Assembly (NCBI RefSeq): GCF_964355755.1
Contig: NC_092670.1
Coordinates: forward strand, 4,487,001 to 4,551,000
Source of the DNA: Antedon mediterranea
Taxonomy: Eukaryota > Echinodermata > Crinoidea > Comatulida > Antedonidae
Length of the DNA: 64,000 bases
Direction of reading: 5' to 3'
This document shows, piece by piece, positions 56,445 to 64,000 of this stretch (positions within the stretch are counted from its first letter, which is position 1; every line of letters starts with the position of its first letter). The notes beneath the pieces are model-generated. The model saw nothing but the letters and a program-made list of their open reading frames with translations, ran no database searches and was not told the DNA's origin. A program made the translations under genes and the position numbers.

Positions 56445-57333
56445 GGCCCGTTTCTGCTGCCAACCCAAAATATACCGTATAAATATACCGTATAAATATA
56501 CCGTATATGAAATTCGTGCACCGTTTCCGCTGCACATACTTCGTGGGTGGGTTGTAAAAAAGTTGGCTTTCATTACCCAAAATGCATTTCGTGAGACGGA
56601 AGTATGGATTGACCTAGAGTCTCGTGTAGTGAGGTTACATGACAGCATTGCTTTCTATTTTAAATCTAATGAGCAGAAGTGGCAACGAATTTACACCGCA
56701 CATACAAGCACAATCTAGAAATGTCACTATAAATAAACTCTGTTATTCAAATTGAGTTTATATTATGCTATATTATCCTATATTGCCGTTTTAATTTCCA
56801 TTTTCTATTAGGCCTATACAGTATTTTACCATGATTTTACATCACGTTGTTGTCGTGTAAGAACATTCGATTTATTGTAATTAAAATCTCGGTATCTCTT
56901 CTGTTGCCATGCAGTTCCCCCCCCCCCCCCCAACCTTCGCTTCCCCCCACAATTGAATTGCAAAAATAGTGATTTGTTCGGTCCACAGTGACATTTTGAT
57001 CTGTTGCTTGCTTTTACACGTGTGTTTCAACTTTCAATGCAGCAGAAAAACCAAAACAAACGCGTCGCGCTCTGTTAGTTTTTGACCTCGTGTCACGAGT
57101 CGGGTCACATTTACGGTATATTTTGAGTGCAGCAGAAATGGGGTACGAAATATACGGTATATTTTGGAATATACCGTATAATATCCACAAACGATGGGGA
57201 TATTTATACGGTATATATACCGCATATATATACGGTATATTTTTTATGAGACCCATTTCTGCTGCCAAAAAATATACCGTATATAAAATATACCGTATAT
57301 ATACGGTATATTTTTGGCAGCAGAAACGGGGCC
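56445..57333. mobile_element. 889-bp element packed with TATACCGTATA palindromes
   Basis: Inverted ends GGCCCGTTTCTGCTGCCAA and (complement) GGCCCCGTTTCTGCTGCCAA, flanked by TATG on both sides (56441-56444, 57334-57337). Internal copies of the end (GTGCAGCAGAAATGGGGTAC; ACCCATTTCTGCTGCCAAAA) and more than a dozen TATACCGTATA or TATACGGTATA palindromes give it strong fold-back structure. A C14 run lies at 56929-56942. No transposase. Confidence 0.8.
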
Positions 57334-57769
57334 TATGAATGAAGGAAATAAATGTTATTTTGATTGAAAGAAAGAAAAACAAAAACATCTTTCTACATTT
57401 TCTCTCTATGTACAGAAGATAGATAGGGAGATAGTTTCAATACATTTGCTCCAAATTCCCAATTTTCCTTTCCACAAATCATATTTTCTATAACATAGGC
57501 ATACATATTATCCTGAATTAATATTTAATTCAATTCTAATTTTATCTCTATTGCAGCCTAGTATAAGTTGATAACTTTAGTGATAACATCATCAAACAGA
57601 AATTGCACAAATATCAAAAGTACCGATGACACATTTATGAGATAAATGTGTAATGAAACTGAAGTAGGTAAACTAGTTTTATCTATTATTTGCATTCCTC
57701 TTCTGCATCACACAATCTCCATCTGTTATATTACACGTTATCAATGTAAATATAAAATAGTATGTATGA

Positions 57770-57831
57770 GTATGATACTCGCCCTGTAAGCGAAAGGTTG
57801 CAGGTTCGAATCCCGCCAGAGACATTTTTTC
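57770..57831 (+). pseudogene. tRNA-Thr-like fragment (anticodon TGT)
   Basis: TCGCCCTGTAAGCGA forms an anticodon arm with TGT, and GGTTGCAGGTTCGAATCCCG gives a perfect B box/T arm; T6 follows at 57826-57831. The acceptor and D-arm halves are not recognisable, so it is a fragment or SINE head. Confidence 0.5.
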
Positions 57832-58599
57832 TAACAACTAAAAAATACTGAACTTTCGCCAATGAGCTATGCTCGACGCGATTATGAGATCATGTTCCAA
57901 ATATGAGCACTGTTTCTATAACTTACAGTATGATTTATAAATATAAAATAATACATTTTGTTTTTATAGCGGGATCCAAGGTTTTTGTGTTAAGCCCTAA
58001 TAAACAAATTAAATTTAAAGACTTATTTTCAATATACTGATATATAAGACAAGTGCAGGCAAACATGATTTTTAATTAAAAAAACCGGGTTCACAAAGCT
58101 TCACTCAGCTTGAAAGCCTTTAGAGCATACTGTTTTGCATTTGCAAGTAAGATAAATGCAAATGTTCAATTTGAAATCACCTCAAACAGCCTACCCTACT
58201 TTCAATTTCTAGTAATATTTTTCTATCTGTTATTTTCTTTTCCTTTATGGTTTTCAAAATTGACAGAAAATATCCTTTTAAGTCAGAAAATGGCATGTTT
58301 GTTTATTAAATCTCTACAACAGACATAAGAATCTTTACTTCATGTCTAAATGATCATCCTTTAATGCATTTGCTATCGATTTATGTAAAGAGCACAGATA
58401 AAATTCAACTTTTTTGTTGCAAAGATATAAAATACTAAGCAGGAAATTCCTCTGCCATAACAATTATAGTTGCAGCCAGATTCCATAATTATCTACCACC
58501 TATTGATTTAAGAGGCCGTTACTTCTTCTAAATAGTCATATGCAAATATAAAGTCGGTTTTAACAAACTATTCAAAACTTTCTATTATTTAAAAGTCGA

Positions 58600-58890
58600 A
58601 GATAGTCAGGTCTCGGGTCCATTCTATAGTCGACACAGATTGATTTCTTCATCAGTATTTCGTCTATGGTTTCTAGGCTAGGAGGCACCGGATCCCTGAA
58701 AAGATCAAGACTTAACCAATGCTAACTGGGGTATTTACACATTGATCTCCAGTTAGCAGTGATGGTGTATCCTCATACTCCGGTTTGGGTGCTAGCTTGC
58801 TGTTTTTGTCCTCTTCCTTTTGGTTTCCACTCTTTTTCTTTATTGTCTGCGCATATTCGCTATATAAATCTATTTATTATTATTATTTTA
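58600..58890 (+). mobile_element. Possible LINE 3' end
   Basis: Ends CGCTATATAAATCTATTTAT followed by an ATT repeat, as in CR1-type 3' tails. The body is too short to classify. Confidence 0.45.
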
Positions 58891-59160
58891 GTTGGGAACA
58901 TGAATGCTAGTTGATCATACCCAGTACCGTTTTGATCGTACGATCATTAGGAAAAATAACTGCAACACTATGATATACTCTACGGTCCTGATCCTGCTGC
59001 TGAATTTTTGTTGTTGATTATTGTATTTCATGGCAGTCAAAAATCTCCCTTATTTGCATGTGTTTGTAAATTTCGCAAAGATGGGTAAAGTAGCTGTTCT
59101 ACATAAGCTTACTACAGCACAACATGTCTTTTACAGTAGTTCCATGTAATCTATCATAAT

Positions 59161-59935
59161 CAAGTCAAGTCAAGTCAAGTATCATTTATTATCATTTGTT
59201 TTAGGAAAAACATAGAAATTCTGTTTGCTCTGTTGGCGGAGCACAATATCCAACGGACACAACACGAACTCAAAAACAAAAACATTACAAAAAAAGTGTC
59301 TACATCATATTTAAGGCTCTAATAGATCCTGGAAAGAAACTGTTTGTAAATCGTGCCTTATTGGCCTTAATAGAACGAAATCGCCGACCGCTGCGCATCA
59401 ACTGGAACATACTAGAGGCCGGATGAAAATGATCATCTTTGATAGCCACTGCCTTTTTCAGAAGACGATCCGAAAATATGTTCTCCAAAGGCAGTTGTGT
59501 AGATCCAATTATACGCGATGCGGTCTTGACTATTCTATTTAGGTCACGCTTTTCATTTTCGGTAGCGCTACCGAACCATACCGTTAAAGAATACGTTATT
59601 ACACTCTCTATAACTGACCTATAGAAGGACGACATTATTTCAGAGTTTATACCAAATGATTTAAGTCTACGTAGGAAGTAGATTCTTCTTTGGGCCTTTC
59701 TAATAATGTTACGTGTGTTAATATGCCACTTCAGATCATTTGAAATATAAATACCCAAGAATTTAAATTCTTCTACAAACTCAACTGATATACCATTAAT
59801 AAATATTGGATATTTGACATTAAGTGATTTACGGAAATCAACAACCATTTCTTTAGTCTTAGATACATTCAAGAACAGATTGTTTTCGTTACACCAGTCT
59901 ACAACTCGTTTAACTTGGTTGCGATAATGCTATCA
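59161..59935 (-). pseudogene. LINE reverse transcriptase C-terminal part (Rex1/CR1-like)
   Basis: One minus-strand frame over 190 codons: NVSKTKEMVVDFRKSLN, then EEFKFLGIYISNDLKW, IRKAQRRIYFLRRLKSFG, FYRSVIESVITYSLTVWFG, SGRRFRSIKANKARFTNSFF. It extends upstream without stop through QVKRVVDWCNENNLFLNV to ~59935, where it is truncated. The 3' end has an ACTTG tandem tail (59161-59180). No internal stop, so a recent 5'-truncated copy. Confidence 0.92.
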
Positions 59936-60018
59936 AAAGACACCTGCTAAATGTATTAATTAATTATTATAAATAACAATGAATATATTGAAAGTTCAAC
60001 AGGTGATTTTAGTCTTAA

Positions 60019-60365
60019 AGATGTATTGTCCCCCTGAAAAAATAATTCTTAAAACATTTTTTGTTGAATATTCCATTTTAATGTAACACAATAGTTATCT
60101 ACTTTGACCAAAAATTGGATCGAAAAAAAAGTATTTACCTGAAAAAAATGTAATTTAGAGCAAAAAATGGTCAAATTGGCTGCCAGCCAATGGATTTTTT
60201 GTTGAATTTAACCATTTATTTTGTCATTTTATAAGTGAAAACATTTTTTTTTTTCATTTTTTTTTCTATGGAAGTGATTAAATTGATTTAAAACTACAAA
60301 ATAACATATTAAATGTCTGATTTAATTAATCTTCATTTTTCATGTTTTTGGGGGACAATACATCT
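60019..60365 (+). mobile_element. MITE family D, copy with TTAA flanks
   Basis: 347 bp, ends AGATGTATTGTCCCCCTGAA and GGGGGACAATACATCT, exact TTAA at both sides (60015-60018, 60366-60369). About 19 bp past the right end (ATGAGATTGTATTTCCTAT) is also shared with the copy at 55201, so the repeated unit may be larger than the inverted-repeat core. Confidence 0.85.
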
Positions 60366-60941
60366 TTAATGAGATTGTATTTCCTATTATTCTTTCTTAT
60401 TGTGATACCATAGACCTGCATTCCCAGAAAATTGTTTAATTTTGCAAATACAGTAATATAAAAGCTTCTGGTTGTCATGACAATTGCAAGCATAATCAAT
60501 ACGCAGTTTATTTTGTCAAGTAATCCGCAACTCATAACATTCATTATTTATATGTTTAATTTATAAATTTCATCTAGATATGTGTTTTCTTTTTTATTGG
60601 AATCTATATATAAATTATTGTTAATTCTGAGACACAGTACAAACCAGTTGTTACAATAACCATTTCGTTTACTTACTCTAGTTGTCTCAGATGCTCAGGG
60701 ATTGATAGATTTCATATAATTTTATTCAGACTATATGATATTGAACTTCCATTTAATTTTCTCTTAGGAGAACTAAAATGAAGGATTCTAAATTAAGATC
60801 ATCCAGTACAAGAGAGACCAAGATGTTATCATACCTTAATTATTTCATAAATCACCATACCAGACACTAAACATCAAATGTATATCATTGCAAAGCATTT
60901 AAATAATAATTATATGGTAGCCAGCTTGGCTGAAACATCCT

Positions 60942-61046
60942 GAGCCAGAATGGTCTTGGGTCAGAATGGTCTTTGGTCAAAATGGTCTTGGGCCAGAATG
61001 GTCTTGGGCCAAAATGATCTTGGACCAGAATGTTCCTTGGACAGAA
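60942..61046. repeat. 16-bp minisatellite, ~6 copies
   Basis: GCCAGAATGGTCTTGG repeats with variants, immediately before the 51-bp array. Confidence 0.9.
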
Positions 61047-61102
61047 AATCCTTTCCACAACCTGTGGGGCACAAGTTTACCTAAGGAAGTATTACAATTT
61101 CC

Positions 61103-62072
61103 AAGAAACATTGTGTATTACTTACTAGAAGGTGACCAAATACACCATCTAGCAAGAAACATTGTGTATTACTTACTAGAAGGTGACCAAATACACCATC
61201 TAGCAAGAAACATTGTGTATTACTTACTAGAAGGTGACCAAATACACCATCTAGCAAGAAACATTGTGTATTACTTACTAGAAGGTGACCAAATACACCA
61301 TCTAGCAAGAAACATTGTGTATTACTTACTAGAAGGTGACCAAATACACCATCTAGCAAGAAACATTGTGTATTACTTACTAGAAGGTGACCAAATACAC
61401 CATCTAGCAAGAAACATTGTGTATTACTTACTAGAAGGTGACCAAATACACCATCTAGCAAGAAACATTGTGTATTACTTACTAGAAGGTGACCAAATAC
61501 AGCATCTAGCAAGAAACATTGTGTATTACTTACTAGAAGGTGACCAAATACATCATCTAGCAAGAAACATTGTGTATTACTTACTAGAAGGTGACCAAAT
61601 ACATCATCTAGCAAGAAACATTGTGTATTACTTACTAGAAGGTGACCAAATACACCATCTAGCAAGAAACATTGTGTATTACTTACTAGAAGGTGACCAA
61701 ATACACCATCTAGCAAGAAACATTGTGTATTACTTACTAGAAGGTGACCAAATACACCATCTAGCAAGAAACATTGTGTATTACTTACTAGAAGGTGACC
61801 AAATACACCATCTAGCAAGAAACATTGTGTATTACTTACTAGAAGGTGACCAAATACACCATCTAGCAAGAAACATTGTGTATTACTTACTAGAAGGTGA
61901 CCAAATACATCATCTAGCAAGAAACATTGTGTATTACTTACTAGAAGGTGACCAAATACACCATCTAGCAAGAAACATTGTGTATTACTTACTAGAAGGT
62001 GACCAAATACATCATCTAGCAAGAAACATTGTGTATTACTTACTAGAAGGTGACTAAATACACCATCTAGCA
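61103..62072. repeat. 51-bp minisatellite, 19 almost identical copies
   Basis: The unit AAGAAACATTGTGTATTACT plus TACTAGAAGGTGACC plus AAATACACCATCTAGC is repeated 19 times. I see single-base changes in only about five units (CAC/CAT, one CAG) and one C-to-T near the end. The length is 17 codons and both strands lack stops in one frame, giving open frames of ~350 codons that I regard as artefacts. The minus (cyclase-sense) strand carries CACCTTCTAGTAAGT in each unit. Confidence 0.97.
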
Positions 62073-62093
62073 AATAAACTATTTTATTCTTAA

Positions 62094-63151
62094 CACTTTG
62101 ACTGCCAAACACGAAGATCTTCGTTTTTGGAAACACAATGCTTGACTGCCAAACCGGAAGATCTTCGTTTTTCGCGTTTTCTTACGAAATCCGGTAGATA
62201 GGTTAATTATTGGTATATACTATAAATATGGACACTATATTCGGTCTGGACCGTGATAATTTTACTTTTTGAAAGTAACTAATCTGGTTACGAACGATTG
62301 TCAAAATGGTACCTGCCGAAATAACATACACCGCGCATCACAGTAGCGCGTACAGCGATGGTTTGGCGCATTGTGTATCGGTCGCGGGCTAGCTATGCCG
62401 CCGAAGCATTACAAAGGTTTATGTGGATTGGCATGTTTGTTTGTTATCTGAATAAAAAATAATAGATGAATTTTCAATATTAAGTCTTTAATTTTATTAT
62501 TGTATGTATACCCTAATTGTTTTGGTGTTTCACTGTAAGTGGCGAGTTTCACGCAACAAACTTGTTTTAGAAATGGTATGAATATTATCATCAGTTTACT
62601 AGCTAGGCTAGTACAGTAGAGTACTAGGCTATAGCCTAGGCCTAGTCATAAAACGGTTCCGGACCAACTTTAGGCCTAGTTAACTAGGCCTGGTGTCTTT
62701 ACTATGTGGATTTTGGCGAAACATTGATGTAAGATTTATGATTTATAAAATGTAATACATTTTTCGATAGTGATATAGTGATAACTTGTTTTTATAGGCC
62801 TACCGGTGCCGTGTAAGTAACTTTTTCGTTGTTTGTTGATCTCACCGGGCGATATTTTCATATTGTGATGTCTTGCACAAAATCGCGAATATCTCAACTT
62901 TCTTGCGCGAAACTACAAAAAACTCAAAAAGTGGGTTACTTTCATTTTACTATTACGATTTACATATTGTGATTTGAAAATCGTTCTTGGTACCATTGTA
63001 AAGCTAAAATCTTTATGATTATTTTAGTCTAAATTACATGTAAATCAGATCACATACATAGTTTCAATCAGCTTTAATAAAAACATCGAATTGGGCTATA
63101 CACGCTGGCGGTGGCAGTTTCTAACTGGAAAAACCTCTGACAGTCAAAGTG
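62094..63151. mobile_element. piggyBac-like non-autonomous element 2
   Basis: 1,058 bp flanked by TTAA (62090-62093, 63152-63155), ends CACTTTGACTGCCAAAC and GACAGTCAAAGTG. The left end is duplicated inside (TTGACTGCCAAACCGGAAGA), each copy with the palindrome GAAGATCTTC. Similar ends occur on element 1 (13067). CpG-rich left third, no transposase frame. Confidence 0.82.
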
Positions 63152-63154
63152 TTA

Positions 63155-63349
63155 AGCTCACCATCAAACTATTTTGACAAAAATTGTGATGTGTCAAAAT
63201 ATGGTAGCGACATTCCCAAATATGGTAGCGACATTCCCAAATATGGTAGCGACATTCCCAAACATGGCATTGATATAAAATTATCCTGTCCATATATGGG
63301 CACATCACATTTTTTTTATCACATAAAGTTTGATAGTGTAGACAGAGCT
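63155..63349. mobile_element. MITE family A, copy 3, with inner 21-bp repeat
   Basis: The right end GTGTAGACAGAGCT and internal AACTATTTTGACAAA match copies 1 and 2; the left end is altered (AGCTCACCATCAAACT). Inside, AAATATGGTAGCGACATTCC is repeated three times in tandem. Its left edge overlaps the TTAA of the piggyBac-like element, showing one inserted at the border of the other. Confidence 0.8.
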
Positions 63350-64000
63350 ATAAAAAGGAAAAAGTATCTTTATAATTAAAAAGATATACTTTATACAGAA
63401 ACAAATCATTTTGAATAAAAACAGTTTTTATACCGCAATTAACAATCAACTTTAGAGGACAATGAACATTCACATAATATTTGTATTCTCACATAAAAGT
63501 AATCATTATATATCAAGGTAGTGGAAGAGTTGTCATGACAACATAAATTAAAAAGGAATTGGCACGCTGCAATTTCATTAAAACCATAGCACAACATATA
63601 AGATGCAAATTTTTACTTTGAATGGAAGGTAAAAAATATTAGAAATAACAAGTAATTCTAACTGATGGAATCAAGTGAGTGGTTTCATTCCACAGAACAG
63701 TTGACAAGACAACTTTCGTATGCTGAAATATTGCTGGTATTGTAGTCGCAGAGTGATATGTTACATGTGAACGCACATCCTGCAAATAAAAAGAGCATGC
63801 CAGGTTGGACACTTTCTTTCTCCCGGCTGGCTTACTGAATATTGTTTAGAACCAAAGAAATGTGTACTTGTTGATTATATGTTAATGTAGCCTGGCAAGC
63901 TAATTCGTAAGAGTTACCAGACATAATATTATTTTATTCAAAATCTGAATTCTAATTGTTTTGAAACCACACTTTTTCCCACTTTTGTAAACTCGAGAAC

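Larger units (their letters stand above)
53930..64000. other. Upstream (intron 1) side of the adenylyl cyclase gene
   Basis: No further cyclase exon was seen here, so this is probably part of its first intron. It carries two MITE family D copies, a palindromic 889-bp element, a LINE fragment, the 51-bp array, a piggyBac-like element and a family A MITE. 53930-55200, 57400-58580 and 63350-64000 show nothing recognisable except a tRNA-like piece at 57770. Confidence 0.6.

Noticed and set aside
57770-57831. Functional tRNA-Thr gene
   Set aside because: Only the anticodon and T arms are convincing; the acceptor stem and D arm cannot be formed from the upstream sequence.
59439-59624. 61-codon plus-strand frame
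   Set aside because: Antisense of the LINE C-terminal coding region at 59300-59935.
61103-62072. CRISPR-like array
   Set aside because: Units are contiguous with no variable spacers, in a eukaryotic genome.
61081-62136. 351-codon minus-strand frame as a repeat protein gene
   Set aside because: It starts inside a piggyBac-like element, has no promoter or splice context, and its opposite strand is equally open; tandem repeat artefact is the better explanation.
53930-64000. First exon(s) of the adenylyl cyclase
   Set aside because: I searched for a long minus-strand hydrophobic frame (cassette 1) and found none; the exon must lie outside the window.

Overview
This is an AT-rich piece of animal (metazoan) nuclear genome: small exons with canonical GT-AG borders, long introns, and abundant LINE, SINE, MITE and minisatellite DNA. 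Scattered TAGGCCTA-type words (near 10550, 14848, 30345, 62630) and the gene content suggest a marine deuterostome, perhaps an echinoderm or hemichordate. That placement is an inference, not a demonstrated fact.

Two protein-coding genes lie in tandem on the minus strand. (1) CCDC93, a subunit of the CCC/Commander endosomal recycling complex, occupies 15126 down to 3773: 12 exons, 472 codons, start codon present, the last ~160 residues beyond the left edge. (2) An adenylyl cyclase of the AC5/AC6 class occupies 53929 down to 19769: 17 exons, 879 codons plus stop, running from the last helix of the first membrane cassette through C1, the second membrane cassette and C2. Its N-terminal exon(s) lie beyond the right edge. 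Exon phases match at every junction, and both summed lengths are multiples of three. All catalytic residues checked are present. One adenylyl cyclase intron uses a GC donor. The 4.6 kb between the genes holds no recognisable gene, but contains a perfect 58-bp palindrome and tandem repeats that run up to the cyclase stop codon.

The introns are dominated by repeats. At least nine minisatellites (10, 16, 20, 16/30, 34, 36, 42, ~49 and 51 bp units) are present. Several carry RNA-processing signals in the gene-sense strand: one copied the exon 6/intron 6 boundary of CCDC93 about 18 times, one lays about forty AATAAA hexamers inside a CCDC93 intron, one fills nearly a whole cyclase intron, and a nearly perfect 19 x 51-bp array repeats GTAAGT. 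Mobile DNA includes a LINE reverse transcriptase (minus, 32420-35340) with a second LINE nested in it, three further LINE pieces with coding similarity, several tRNA-headed SINEs, TTAA-flanked piggyBac-like elements, TAA/TTA-flanked MITE families, a hAT-like element, and hairpin-CTAG elements that look Helitron-like.

No prokaryotic-type system, CRISPR array or complete autonomous transposon was found. The most interesting signals are the minisatellites that duplicate splice or polyadenylation signals, the hairpin-headed duplicated unit at 50-53 kb, and the long open frame following the cyclase stop codon.
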